A stretch of 64,000 bases of DNA from Ideonella sp. (GTDB lineage Bacteria; Pseudomonadota; Gammaproteobacteria; Burkholderiales; Burkholderiaceae_C). Shown piece by piece: positions 31,979 through 40,963 of the stretch. The notes below the pieces were generated by a model. It saw only the letters and a list, made by a program, of their open reading frames with translations, made no database searches and was not told the origin of the DNA. The stretch covers positions 1 through 64,000 of the forward strand of contig JABTUY010000010.1 of assembly GCA_015075165.1 (NCBI GenBank), given 5' to 3'. The position numbers were made by a program, and so were the translations under genes. How positions within the stretch are numbered: the stretch's first letter is position 1; every line of letters starts with the position of its first letter.

Positions 31979-34432
31979 TCACGGTGCGCCCGGTGGCGTA
32001 TCGGGGCGCGCGATTTTCCCACGCACCGGCCCGGCGCCGTGGGCGCGGACCGCGCCGTCGTGGCGCACCGCGTACGCCGCCGCCAGCAGCAGCGCCAGCA
32101 GCGCGCCGGGCGCGACGACGCGGCCGATCGCCGACAGCGCCGGGATCTGCGACACCGCGATCAGCCCGAACGACAGCACGGTGGTGAGGTTGGCCAGCAG
32201 CAGCGAGGCCAGCGTGTCGTGATCGGGCGCGCCCTGGTGCTGCAGCATGTCGAGGTACAGCGCGTAGTTGGAGCCCACCGCCACCACCAGCAGCAGGCCC
32301 ACCAGGTGCAGGATGCCCAGCGGCACGCCGAGCAGCGCGAAGCCGCCCATCGTCAGCACCACGGCGACCGCCAGCGGCTTGCACACCGCGAGCAGGCGCG
32401 TCGGCGAGCGCAGCCACAGCGCCATCAGCACGACGACGCCGAGCGCGCCCCACAGCGCCTGCCGCTGCGCCTCGTCGCTGTAGTGGCGGTACAGGCGGCG
32501 CAGCTCGTCGCCGACGTTGAACACCTGGGCCGCCGGCAGGTCGCGCAGTGCGTGCTCGAGCGTGCGCTGCGCGTGATCGCCGGCGCGGCCCGGTGCGCGC
32601 CAGGCCGGCACCAGCGCGGTGAAGGTGCCGTCGCCGCCGCGCACCCACAGCGCGGCGGCGAGGGTGGCCACCGGAGTGTCGGCGAGCGCGGTCATGGTGA
32701 TCGGTGGCGCGGTGCGCGCGCGCTGCACGTCGTCGACGAACGGCGCGAGCCGGTTCGCGTTCAGCGCGCTGCCGGCCAGCGCCTGCGCCAGCGCGGCCTG
32801 CAGTGCCGGGGCATCGGGCAGCGCCGCGCGGCGGCGCTGCTGCGCGGCCGCGCTCGGCAGCCAGCGCGTGATCGCCTCGTAGCCGGTGAGCGTGCCCGCG
32901 CCCACCAGCGCATCGAGCCGCTGGCCGACGGCCTCCACCGCCTGCAGCACGGCCTCGGCGTCGCGGCCGCTGACGGCGACCATCGTGCGTTCGTCGCCGG
33001 CCAGCAGTTCGTGGCGCAGATCGGCCTCGAGCGCGAGCGCCGCCGCGGGCACCGGGCTCAGCGACGACAGCTCGGTCTGCCACAGCCGGTCGTGCCGCCA
33101 CACCAGCAGCGCCAGCGTGGCCAGCGCCAGCGCGGTGAAGGCGTGGCGCGCGTGCGGCAGCACGTGCACCAACCGCGCCGCCAGGCGCCCGAGCGCGCGC
33201 CGCGCGCCGACGCCGCGCGTGCCGTCGGGCAGCCACACGGTGAGCACATAACGCGTGGTCAGCGCGGCGGCCACCAGGCCGGCGATCGAGAACACGCCGA
33301 GCTGCGCCAGGCCGGGAAAGCCCGAGAACGCCAGCGCGAGGAAGCCGCACACCGAGGTGAGCAGGCCCAGCCGCACCGTGGGCCAGCCGTCGCGCACCCA
33401 GCGGCGCCAGCCGGGGCCGACGGTGCCGGCGCCGCCACGCGCCTGGATCAGGTAGTAGATCGCGTAGTCCACCGCTTCGCCGATCAGCGTGGTGCCGAAG
33501 CCGAGCGTCGCGCCGTGCACGCTGCCGAACCACAGCGACACCGCGGCGATGCCGGCGACGATGCCGGTGGCCACCGGCAGCAGCGCGGCGCCGAGCGCGC
33601 GCAGCGAGGCGAACGCCAGCAGCAGCAGGCTGCTCATCAGCACGCCGCCGGCGATGGCGAGCCAGCGCGTCTCGGCCTCGATCTGCGTGCGGCTGTCGAC
33701 CGCGAACTTCGGCGCGCCGGTGAGCTGCAACTCCAGCCCGGGCGCGACCACGGCCGCAAACGCCGCGCGCACCGCGGCGATGGCATGCGCCTGCGCGTCG
33801 AGGTCGCCGCCATCGGCGCGGGTCTGCGCCATCAGCAGCGTGCGGCTGCCGTCGCGCGACACCCAGACGCCGTCGACGCTGCGCGGGCCGCCGCCGGCGA
33901 CCGCGCCCTCGGCGATGCGCTGCGCCTCGCCGGTGGGGTCGCGGTCGAGCAGCGGCTTGACCAGCGCGCCGGCCGGCGTGCCGAGCAGCGCCAGCGTGTC
34001 GTCGATCGCGTCGCGCAGTCCCTGGGCGCTGAAGTGCCGCGCGTCGACCGCCGGGCTGAGCTGGTAGCGATGGTCGAACACCCAGCGGCCGACCGCCGCG
34101 AACGCGGCGAAGTCGCCGTTGAGCACCTGCTCGAACGCGGCATCGGCGCGCAGCCGCTGCGCCAGCAGCCGCGACGCCGCCTCGCGCTGCGCGGCCTCGC
34201 CGCCGCGGATGCCGACGAGCAGCGTGCGCGCGGCCACGCCGCTCTTGAGCTGCTCGATCAGCGCCCGCTGGCGCGCGTCGGGCGCCGCCGGCAGGAAGGC
34301 CGACAGGTCGGCGCTGAAGCGCGTATGCGCGATCACCCACGCGCCGATCGCGAGCGCCAGCAGCCACAGCACCACCGCCACGCGGCCGCGGCGCAGCGTG
34401 TCCGGGCGCGGGGCCGGCGCGCTGGCCGTCAC
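31979..34432 (-). CDS. MMPL/RND-family exporter
   Basis: An 817-residue inner-membrane protein. The first membrane segment (VAVVLWLLALAIGAWVI) is followed by a large periplasmic loop, then five helices starting WLAIAGGVLMSSLLLLAF; the second half repeats this order (FTALALATLALLV, loop, LWGALGVVVLMALW and others), giving about twelve helices. FGTTLIGEAVDYAIYYL and VAVGSNYALYLDML are typical MMPL phrases. It would move the polyene-lipid across the inner membrane (ApeM-like). GTG 34432 overlaps the LolA-like stop (GTGA), coupling it to its likely periplasmic partner. Confidence 0.9.
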   Translation of the reverse strand: MTASAPAPRPDTLRRGRVAVVLWLLALAIGAWVIAHTRFSADLSAFLPAAPDARQRALIEQLKSGVAARTLLVGIRGGEAAQREAASRLLAQRLRADAAFEQVLNGDFAAFAAVGRWVFDHRYQLSPAVDARHFSAQGLRDAIDDTLALLGTPAGALVKPLLDRDPTGEAQRIAEGAVAGGGPRSVDGVWVSRDGSRTLLMAQTRADGGDLDAQAHAIAAVRAAFAAVVAPGLELQLTGAPKFAVDSRTQIEAETRWLAIAGGVLMSSLLLLAFASLRALGAALLPVATGIVAGIAAVSLWFGSVHGATLGFGTTLIGEAVDYAIYYLIQARGGAGTVGPGWRRWVRDGWPTVRLGLLTSVCGFLALAFSGFPGLAQLGVFSIAGLVAAALTTRYVLTVWLPDGTRGVGARRALGRLAARLVHVLPHARHAFTALALATLALLVWRHDRLWQTELSSLSPVPAAALALEADLRHELLAGDERTMVAVSGRDAEAVLQAVEAVGQRLDALVGAGTLTGYEAITRWLPSAAAQQRRRAALPDAPALQAALAQALAGSALNANRLAPFVDDVQRARTAPPITMTALADTPVATLAAALWVRGGDGTFTALVPAWRAPGRAGDHAQRTLEHALRDLPAAQVFNVGDELRRLYRHYSDEAQRQALWGALGVVVLMALWLRSPTRLLAVCKPLAVAVVLTMGGFALLGVPLGILHLVGLLLVVAVGSNYALYLDMLQHQGAPDHDTLASLLLANLTTVLSFGLIAVSQIPALSAIGRVVAPGALLALLLAAAYAVRHDGAVRAHGAGPVRGKIARPDTPPGAP

Positions 34433-35067
34433 GATCCGGCGGGGCGTGACGCGGCCGGCGCCGCGACCGGATCGATCGTCATCACCGAGCGGTCGCCATC
34501 GGCGAGCTGCACCTCGACCACGCGCACATCGGCGCGGAAGCCGTCGATGCGCAGCAGGCGCACCACGCCGAGCAGCCGCGTGTCCACCGGCACCAGCGTC
34601 AGCGTCCAGCGCGCTGCGGCGCCCTGCACCGTGGGCTTGAAGTAGCGCTGCAGCACGCTGCCGTCGCCGCTCAACGTGCCGCGCATCGCGGCCACCATCG
34701 CGGCCAGCTCGGGCACGCTGTCGAGCGCGACGCGGCGCACCCGCTCGCCGCGCTGCAGCGTGACCTGGTCGCCCTCGACGACGAACGATTCGGGCCGCGG
34801 CGTCAGCGTGTGGCGCGCCAGCCGGTCGGGCGCGGTGAAGCTCAGCGTGCCGCTGGAGTGCAGCGTCTGGTCGAGCCCGGACACGAAGCGCTCCTCGGCG
34901 AAGCGCGCCTCGCCCGAGCGCCGCTGCGCCAGCGTGACCATCAGCTGCTCGAAACCGAACGGCGCGGCCGGACTCGTCGCCGTGCCGGCCGCAGCGCGCG
35001 CCAAGGCGCCGACGCACGCCAGCACGCCGGCGGTGATCGCGGTGCGGCGATCAGGCCTTGTCTTCAT
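34429..35067 (-). CDS. LolA-like outer-membrane lipid carrier
   Basis: A 212-residue periplasmic protein. A signal-like start (TAITAGVLACVGALARAAAG) is followed by FGFEQLMVTLAQRRSGEARFAEERFV and SGTLSFTAPDRLARHTL, which match LolA-like proteins of pigment clusters (ApeL-like). LolA folds carry acylated molecules to the outer membrane in a hydrophobic half-barrel. It overlaps the exporter gene by four bases and the acyltransferase gene by 17. Confidence 0.84.
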   Translation of the reverse strand: MKTRPDRRTAITAGVLACVGALARAAAGTATSPAAPFGFEQLMVTLAQRRSGEARFAEERFVSGLDQTLHSSGTLSFTAPDRLARHTLTPRPESFVVEGDQVTLQRGERVRRVALDSVPELAAMVAAMRGTLSGDGSVLQRYFKPTVQGAAARWTLTLVPVDTRLLGVVRLLRIDGFRADVRVVEVQLADGDRSVMTIDPVAAPAASRPAGS

Positions 35068-36028
35068 GCCAGAAATCGAAGAAGTTGAACCAGTTGTATG
35101 GCGCCTCGCGGCACAGCGCGTCGAGCCGCTGTGCGTACGCCGCCATCGCGGCGCGCAGCAGATTGTCGCGCGCGGCGGCATCGGCCGGCGGCGCGCTGAA
35201 ATCGGCCAGCGGCTCGAAGCGCACGTCGTAGCGGTTGCCGCCGCGGTAGACGCCGGCCATGAACACCAGCCGCCGGCGCAGCAGCAGCGCGAGCCGGAAC
35301 GGGCCGTCGCCGAACGGCGCGTCGTGCCCGAGAAAGGGCAGCGCCACCGGTGGTGTGCGCGCGCCGGCCGTGCGGCCGGCGCGTTCGCCGTGGCCCGCGT
35401 CGTCGGCCAGCACGCGGTCGCCGAGCATGCCGACGAGGCCGCCGGCGTCGAGCCGGTCGCGCACCGCCAGCGTCGACGCCGGGCGCCCGATGGCGATGAT
35501 GTCGAGGTGCAAGCCCGGCGCGATCGAGCGCAGCGTCTCGTGGATCATGCGCGCGTTGTCGGGGAACATCGCCATCGCCACGCGCAGCCCGGGCCGGCTC
35601 GCGCCGACCGCATGCAGCGCCTCGAAGCTGCCGAAGTGCGCGCCGATCAGCATCGCGCCGCGGCCCTGCGCGACGAGTTCGTCCATCAGCGCTTCACCCT
35701 CGAGGTGCAGTTCGAATGCCGCCAGTTGTTCGCGCGCCAGGTAGACGCGGTCGAGCACGACGGTGGCGAAGGTCAGCACGTGGCGGTAGCGGTCGCGCCA
35801 GCGCACCGGCCGGCCGAGCGCGCGTTCGAGGTAGCGCCGCGAGTGGCGGCCGCTGTCGCGCGCGAACAGCACGAAGTACAGCGTGATCGGATGCAGCACC
35901 CAGCGCGCGACGCGGCGGCCGCACGCCACCGCGATCCCGGCCATCAGCCGCAGCACGAAGCGGTTGCCGCGCTCGCCGGCGCGTGACCAGTGCGCGCCGT
36001 GTTCGCCGCGCTCGACGCTGCGCTTCAA
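35051..36028 (-). CDS. LpxL/HtrB-like acyltransferase
   Basis: A 325-residue protein of the lipid A late acyltransferase family. The catalytic motif HX4E is GAHFGSFE, and LHPITLYFVLFARDSGRHSRRYLERALGR is the usual N-terminal region. TTG 36028 overlaps the ligase stop (TTGA) and is taken as the start; the frame upstream of it lies in the ligase gene. In aryl polyene clusters such enzymes attach the polyene to its lipid anchor at the inner membrane. Confidence 0.88.
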   Translation of the reverse strand: MKRSVERGEHGAHWSRAGERGNRFVLRLMAGIAVACGRRVARWVLHPITLYFVLFARDSGRHSRRYLERALGRPVRWRDRYRHVLTFATVVLDRVYLAREQLAAFELHLEGEALMDELVAQGRGAMLIGAHFGSFEALHAVGASRPGLRVAMAMFPDNARMIHETLRSIAPGLHLDIIAIGRPASTLAVRDRLDAGGLVGMLGDRVLADDAGHGERAGRTAGARTPPVALPFLGHDAPFGDGPFRLALLLRRRLVFMAGVYRGGNRYDVRFEPLADFSAPPADAAARDNLLRAAMAAYAQRLDALCREAPYNWFNFFDFWHEDKA

Positions 36029-37797
36029 GGCGAGCCGGCGTCGGCCGCGGCGAACTGGCCGCGCGCGACCACCGTGCTGCCGCGCTGCACGCTGAACGCG
36101 ATGCCCGGGCCGGGTGCCTCGAGGCGGATGCGCAGCCGCTGCCCTGGCCCCACCGCGGCCAGCAGCTTCAACTGCAGCAGCAGTGGCCGTGGCCCGACGC
36201 GCTGCGCCCACGCGGCGTGCCCGGCGATCGCCTGCTGCACCAGCGCCAGCAGATGCGCGCCGGGCAGCACCGGCGCGCCCGGAAAGTGGCCGTCGAAGGC
36301 CGGCAGCGTGGCATCGATGAACTGCTCAACCTCGAGCGGGGCCGGCGTGGCAGGCCCGGCCAGCGTGCGCAGCGCGAACTTGCGCAACACCTGCGCGGTG
36401 ATCTTGCCGGTGGCCTCGCGCGGCAGCGCGTTCACGTGCACGACACGGCGTGGCACGAAGGCGCCTTCGAGCTCGCGGCGCAACGCATCGATGATCTGCC
36501 GAGCGCCCAGGCGCGGCGCGACGACGAAGGCGATCGGCCGCACCACCTCGCCGGCCACCTCGTCGGGCAGCCAGAACACGCCGTCGTCGACGCCGTCGAT
36601 GTGGTTGAGGTGGAAGTTCAGGTGCGCCAGCGAGCTGCGTTTGCCGGCCACATGGATCAGGTCGTTCGCGCGCCCCAGCAGCTTGAAGTGCCGCTCGTCG
36701 AGCAGTTCGAGCACATCGGCCAGCGCGGTCGGCTCGAGCACGTGGCCGCCTTGCACGACGAAGCGCTCGCCATCGGGCGTGGCCTCGCGGTGCAGCCGCA
36801 GCGCGCCGTTGGTGGTCCAGACCTCGCCTGCGGTGGTGCGCCGCGACGCCACCTGGCCGGCCTCGGTGCAGCCGTAGATCTCGAGCGTGCGGCCGCCCAG
36901 GCGGGCCTCCGCCGCCTGCGCCAGCTGCGGCGACAGAGGCGCGGTGGCCGACAGCACGAGATCGGTCGGCGGCAACTCGACACCGGCTGCCAACAGTGTT
37001 TTCAAGTGTACCGGCGTCGTCACCAGCGCACGCGGGGGCGGCAGGCGCGCCAGCGCGTCGGCGATGTCGGCTGGGTAGAACGGCCGCCCGGCATCGAACG
37101 CGGCGCCGCACAGCAGCGCCAGCAACACCGACGACTCGAAGCCGTAGCTGTGCTGCGGTGGCACGGTGGCCACGATGTTCAGCCCGGCGATCGAGGGCCA
37201 GCCGAGCTGCTCGGCCAGCGCGGCGGCTTCGCTGGCGGCGTTGAGCTGCAGCGCGCGCCAGCGCTTGTGCTGCGGCTGCGGCACGCCGGTGGAGCCCGAG
37301 GTGAGCAGGCACGCGGCCCACAGGTCGCCGTCGAGCCTGCCGGCGAGCCAATGGCCGTCGGTCGGCAGCGGCGGCGTCGCAGTCGATGCGGGGTCGTGAT
37401 CGGCGACAAGCGTCTTCGCCAGCTGCGCCGTGTCTTGCGCCGGGTCGTCGACCAGCGCGTACAGCGTGGCGCCCGGTTGCGCGAGGCGGCGCAGCGTCTG
37501 CGGCATCGCGTTGGGTGGCAGCAGGCTGGTCTGGCCGCGCAGCAGCGCGGCGACGAAGCCGAGCGCGAAACGGTAGCGGTCGCTGCACAGGTTCACCGGC
37601 TGGCCTTCGGGCAGCCGCGCCGCCAGCGCCGCGGCTTGCGCGGCGAATGTGGCGGTGTCGATCACGTGACCGTGCCGCCACGCGAACGGGCGCGTGCCGG
37701 TCGCTGCGGCGCCGGCGGGGTCGCAGCGGCTGCCGCGGACATCACGGTCGGGGGTGCGGCCGGCGCGATCGACGCCGATCAGCGCGTCGCGCGTCAA
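36025..37797 (-). CDS. acyl-AMP ligase fused to hotdog dehydratase
   Basis: A 590-residue two-domain protein. Residues 40-470 form an ANL-type adenylating enzyme: TSGSTG at 166-171, YGCTEAGQVASR at 308-319, and catalytic Lys465 in EATGKI. After a short linker, residues 488-590 form a hotdog domain with FDGHFPGAPVLPGAH, His504 being the FabA/FabZ catalytic position. The ligase would activate the aryl acid starter for loading on ACP (ApeH role) and the dehydratase would act on elongation (ApeI role); separate genes in many clusters, fused here. TTG 37797 overlaps the previous stop. Confidence 0.9.
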   Translation of the reverse strand: MTRDALIGVDRAGRTPDRDVRGSRCDPAGAAATGTRPFAWRHGHVIDTATFAAQAAALAARLPEGQPVNLCSDRYRFALGFVAALLRGQTSLLPPNAMPQTLRRLAQPGATLYALVDDPAQDTAQLAKTLVADHDPASTATPPLPTDGHWLAGRLDGDLWAACLLTSGSTGVPQPQHKRWRALQLNAASEAAALAEQLGWPSIAGLNIVATVPPQHSYGFESSVLLALLCGAAFDAGRPFYPADIADALARLPPPRALVTTPVHLKTLLAAGVELPPTDLVLSATAPLSPQLAQAAEARLGGRTLEIYGCTEAGQVASRRTTAGEVWTTNGALRLHREATPDGERFVVQGGHVLEPTALADVLELLDERHFKLLGRANDLIHVAGKRSSLAHLNFHLNHIDGVDDGVFWLPDEVAGEVVRPIAFVVAPRLGARQIIDALRRELEGAFVPRRVVHVNALPREATGKITAQVLRKFALRTLAGPATPAPLEVEQFIDATLPAFDGHFPGAPVLPGAHLLALVQQAIAGHAAWAQRVGPRPLLLQLKLLAAVGPGQRLRIRLEAPGPGIAFSVQRGSTVVARGQFAAADAGSP

Positions 37798-38447
37798 GGC
37801 CGTTTCGCCTCCATCAGCGGCGTGCTGCGGTACGCGCGCAGCGCCTGCGCCAGCGTGGCGCGTTCGAACTCGGGGTGCAGGCGGTAGCGCAGCGCGTACT
37901 CGCCGATGAACAACGCGGCCGCGGCCAGCGGCGTGAACAGGTTGGCGAACAGCGACCACAGCCACCATGGCGCCGAGGCGTACAGCGCGAGCGACAGCAG
38001 CGCCATCGCGACAAAGTAGCCGACCCACACTTGCGTCAGCCGCCGCGTGTAGTGCGCCAACGTCGGCGTCAGCGTACCGTGCACGCGCGCGGCCAGCGCG
38101 CCGACCAGTGGCTGCGCTCGCGCGCGCAGCGTGAGCCCGAAGCCGAGCGCCAGCGCGAGGTGGAAGCCCACGTGCTGCAGCACATACAGGTGCTCGGCGC
38201 GCTGCAGGCGGTCGGCGCGCGCCACGTAGGCCGCCATCGCGGCGGCACACAGCGCGCACGCCAGCAGCGTCGGTGCGTGGCGCTGGCGCAGCGCCAGTGT
38301 GGCCAGCGCGAGCAGCAGTGGGCCCAGCAGCACGACGATGGCCCAGGGCCGGTCGGCGGCTTCGAGCATCAGCCAGTGCGACAACACGGCATAGGTGGCG
38401 AACGCCCCTGCTGCGGCCACGATGCGCCAGCTCGGCATGCCAAGCAT
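37794..38447 (-). CDS. COG4648-like integral membrane protein
   Basis: A 217-residue membrane protein with about six hydrophobic segments (for example IVVLLGPLLLALATLAL, a segment at VGYFVAMALLSLALYA, LWSLFANLFTPLAAAALFIGEY). Phrases such as YVLQHVGFHLALALGFG resemble a membrane family that recurs in aryl polyene clusters with no assigned role. It is placed between the ACP and the ligase. ATG 38447 is 13 bases after the ACP stop; its own stop overlaps the ligase TTG. Confidence 0.75.
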   Translation of the reverse strand: MLGMPSWRIVAAAGAFATYAVLSHWLMLEAADRPWAIVVLLGPLLLALATLALRQRHAPTLLACALCAAAMAAYVARADRLQRAEHLYVLQHVGFHLALALGFGLTLRARAQPLVGALAARVHGTLTPTLAHYTRRLTQVWVGYFVAMALLSLALYASAPWWLWSLFANLFTPLAAAALFIGEYALRYRLHPEFERATLAQALRAYRSTPLMEAKRP

Positions 38448-38460
38448 CCCCGAACAGGCC

Positions 38461-38766
38461 CTACTTCGTGCGGTGCTGCGCCACGTGCGCCGCCAGCGTG
38501 CGCAGCGACTGGAAGATGGCGTGGTTGTTCTCGTCATCGGCGCGCAGCTGCAGGCCGTAGCGCTGCGACACCTCGAGCGCGAGCTCGAGCACATCGATCG
38601 AATCGAGCCCCAGGCCGTCGGCGAACAGCGGCGTCGCCGGGTCGACCTGCTCGGCGACGAGTTCGAGGTTCAGCGCCTGCACCAGCAAGGCGGCGAGCTC
38701 CGCCTCGAGCGGGCTGCGCGGGCCGGGCGCGCCGTCGCCGGCGATGGCTGCGGTCGGAGTCGACAA
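38461..38766 (-). CDS. acyl carrier protein (second of two)
   Basis: A 101-residue carrier protein. Ser56 in GLGLDSIDVLEL is the phosphopantetheine site; an Ala/Pro-rich leader of about 20 residues precedes the four-helix core. TTG 38766 has GAGG upstream. It is the first gene of the long leftward arm, so its promoter should lie in 38767-38869, between it and the LytTR gene. Probably the main carrier for polyene elongation. Confidence 0.9.
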   Translation of the reverse strand: MSTPTAAIAGDGAPGPRSPLEAELAALLVQALNLELVAEQVDPATPLFADGLGLDSIDVLELALEVSQRYGLQLRADDENNHAIFQSLRTLAAHVAQHRTK

Positions 38767-38869
38767 AGGGATCCTCGGCGGGTCGGGTGCGAACGGCGAA
38801 TTGTAGAGGGGCGGTTCGAGCGGCAGCCGTGCGCTCCGTGCCGCCGCCGCGGTGCCCGATGCCCTTGCC

Positions 38870-39715
38870 TCACTGGCCCTTGAACAGATGCGCGTAGAGC
38901 CGACTCGCGGTCAGTCGCTCGGCCCGCTCGCGCAGCGTGAGCGTGACCTTGCCCGATTCGTGCCGCTGCGCGCTGGCGATCGAGCGCGCGCGCACCACGG
39001 TGCCGCGGTGCACCTGCCAGAAGCGCTGCGGGTCGAGCTGCGGCAACAGCTCGCGCAGCGAGGTGCGGATCAGGTGCTCGCGCTCGGCCGTGACCACACG
39101 CACGTACTTGTCGGCAGCCTCGAAGTACACCACCTCGTCCACCGGCACCAGGTGCACCATGTTGCCGACACCGGCCTGGATCACTTCGAGCCGCGGCGGC
39201 CGATCGGCGGATGTGCCGGACTCATCGGCCGCAGCGGCGAGCAGCGCACGCAGCTGCGCCAGCGTGCGCTCGTCGAGCGCCGCCGCGTCGTTTGCCGACC
39301 GGTCGGCGCGCTCGCCGGCGCCCTTGCGTTCGGCCAGCCGCGCGCGCAGCCGCTGCACGCAAGCCGCCAGTCGCGGCGGCGACCACGGCTTGACCAGGTA
39401 GTCGACCGCTTGCGCCTCGAACGCCTTCAATGCGTACTGGTCGTACGCGGTCACGAACACCAGCAGCGGGAACGCGCGATCGGCGGGCCAATCTTCGGCC
39501 AGCGCCTGCGCCACTTCGAGCCCACTGGCGCCAGGCATGCGGATGTCGAGAAAGCACACCTCGGGGCGCAGCGCCAGCGCCTCGCCGAGCGCGCGTTCGC
39601 CGTCGCCCACCTGCGCCACCAGTTGCAGCTCGGGCCACGCGCTGCGCAGTTCGGCCGCGAGCGCGTCGCGCAGCAGCGGCTCGTCCTCGGCGATCAGCGC
39701 GCGCGGCGGGTTCAT
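38870..39715 (-). CDS. LytTR response regulator
   Basis: A 281-residue regulator. The receiver domain has the phospho-acceptor Asp57 (CFLDIRMPG), acidic pair near residues 10-12 and Lys in VDYLVKPW. The C-terminal LytTR DNA-binding domain follows (VYFEAADKYVRVVTAEREHLIRTSLRELL, QVHRGTVV). A Ser/Ala-rich linker joins them. Its ATG overlaps the kinase stop (ATGA), so the pair is coupled. It reads away from a region of unrelated genes toward the pigment operon, which starts 104 bases downstream; control of that operon is possible but not shown. Confidence 0.95.
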   Translation of the reverse strand: MNPPRALIAEDEPLLRDALAAELRSAWPELQLVAQVGDGERALGEALALRPEVCFLDIRMPGASGLEVAQALAEDWPADRAFPLLVFVTAYDQYALKAFEAQAVDYLVKPWSPPRLAACVQRLRARLAERKGAGERADRSANDAAALDERTLAQLRALLAAAADESGTSADRPPRLEVIQAGVGNMVHLVPVDEVVYFEAADKYVRVVTAEREHLIRTSLRELLPQLDPQRFWQVHRGTVVRARSIASAQRHESGKVTLTLRERAERLTASRLYAHLFKGQ

Positions 39716-40884
39716 CGCGCGGCCTGCGCGGTGGCGTTGGCCGGCACGTTGGCGGCGGGCCACGGCAGGCGCAACTCCGCGAGCGTGCCGCCTTCGGCGT
39801 CGGGTGCGTCGCGCAGCGTCAGCGACGCGCGCGCACCGAACAGCGCGGCCAGCCGGCTGCGCACCTGTTCGAGGCCGAAGCGCCTGCCGCCGTGCGCCGC
39901 TGCGCGGTGGTGGCCGAGGCCGACGCCGGTGTCGCGCACCGACAGCACCAGCGCGTCGCCGTCGCGCCGCGCCGCGAGCTCGATGCGGCCGCCGGCCACC
40001 TGCGGCTCGAGGCCGTGGCGGATGCTGTTCTCCACCAGCGGCTGCAGCACCAGCGAGGGCACCGGCAGCGCGCGCAACGCCGCCGGCAGGTCGCTGCGCA
40101 CGGTGAGCCGCGGGCCCATGCGCAGCGTCATCAGCTCGAGGTAGTCGTGCACGCGGTCGAACTCGTCGGCCAGCGACTGCAGCGTGCGCCGCGACGCGCC
40201 GAGCGTGGCGCGCAGGAAGGCGATCAGGTGGTCGAGCATGGCCTGCGCGCGCGGCGGGTCGCTGCCGATCAGCACGCGCAGGTTGGCCAGCGTGTTGAAC
40301 AGCATGTGCGGCTCGAGCTGCGACTGCAGCAGCATCAGCTGCGCCTCGGCGGCGCGGCGCTGTGCCGCCTCGGCCTGCGCCTGTAGCGAGTCCATGCGGC
40401 CGCGCGAATGGAAGAAGAAGACGGCCCCGAACGCCATTGCGAGGCTGATGACCAGGATCAGCGTCAGCGCATGCAGGTGGCTCTCGTCGGTGAGCAGGTG
40501 CGTGCGCTGCGCGCCGGTGAGCCAGTCGGCCAGCCTCGAGCCGGCGAAGTAGCCGAGCACCGCAGCGCCCGCCGTCCACGGGGCCATCCAGGCCCAGCCG
40601 GGCCAGCCGGAGTCGGCTGGCAGGTGTTGCGGGTCGCGCCGGCGCAGCGCGGCCGCAATGCCGTGGCGGCCGGCCTCGATCAGCAACTGGATCGTCAGCC
40701 CGATGCACAGCGAGTAGATGAGCGTGCCGGTGAACGATTCGCGGAACAGCAGGCTGATGAACGCCGCGGCCGCCACGCACAGCGGCAGGCCGACGCGCAG
40801 CTCTTCCCACGCGAAGCGCACCGCACGCCGCCACGTGGACGCGGGCGCCTCGGTGACGGCGGCGGGGTCGGCGACGGCGGTCAT
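39712..40884 (-). CDS. LytS/YehU-family sensor histidine kinase
   Basis: A 390-residue membrane kinase. Four hydrophobic segments occur in the first 160 residues (VGLPLCVAAAAFISLLF and a segment at LIYSLCIGLTIQLLIEA, then two more). A coiled segment leads to the His_kinase domain with phospho-acceptor His193 in QSQLEPHMLFNTL. The ATPase part has LVENSIRHGLEP (N box) and VRDTGVGLG (G box). The kinase type (PF06580) always partners a LytTR regulator, here the next gene. The signal sensed is unknown. Confidence 0.94.
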   Translation of the reverse strand: MTAVADPAAVTEAPASTWRRAVRFAWEELRVGLPLCVAAAAFISLLFRESFTGTLIYSLCIGLTIQLLIEAGRHGIAAALRRRDPQHLPADSGWPGWAWMAPWTAGAAVLGYFAGSRLADWLTGAQRTHLLTDESHLHALTLILVISLAMAFGAVFFFHSRGRMDSLQAQAEAAQRRAAEAQLMLLQSQLEPHMLFNTLANLRVLIGSDPPRAQAMLDHLIAFLRATLGASRRTLQSLADEFDRVHDYLELMTLRMGPRLTVRSDLPAALRALPVPSLVLQPLVENSIRHGLEPQVAGGRIELAARRDGDALVLSVRDTGVGLGHHRAAAHGGRRFGLEQVRSRLAALFGARASLTLRDAPDAEGGTLAELRLPWPAANVPANATAQAAR

Positions 40885-40963
40885 GCGGCAGTCTATCGGC
40901 CGTGGTTGGAACCCACCCGGGCGCCGGCGCTCGGCCGGCGCCGCGCGGTGAACGCCTGCGGCA

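Noticed and set aside
19799-38766. Flexirubin (aryl polyene plus dialkylresorcinol) cluster
   Set aside because: No DarA/DarB-type dialkylresorcinol genes are visible, so only the aryl polyene part is supported.
38870-40884. LytS/LytTR pair as dedicated regulator of the pigment operon
   Set aside because: Only position supports it; no repeated LytTR-type binding sites were found by eye in the 38767-38869 gap.
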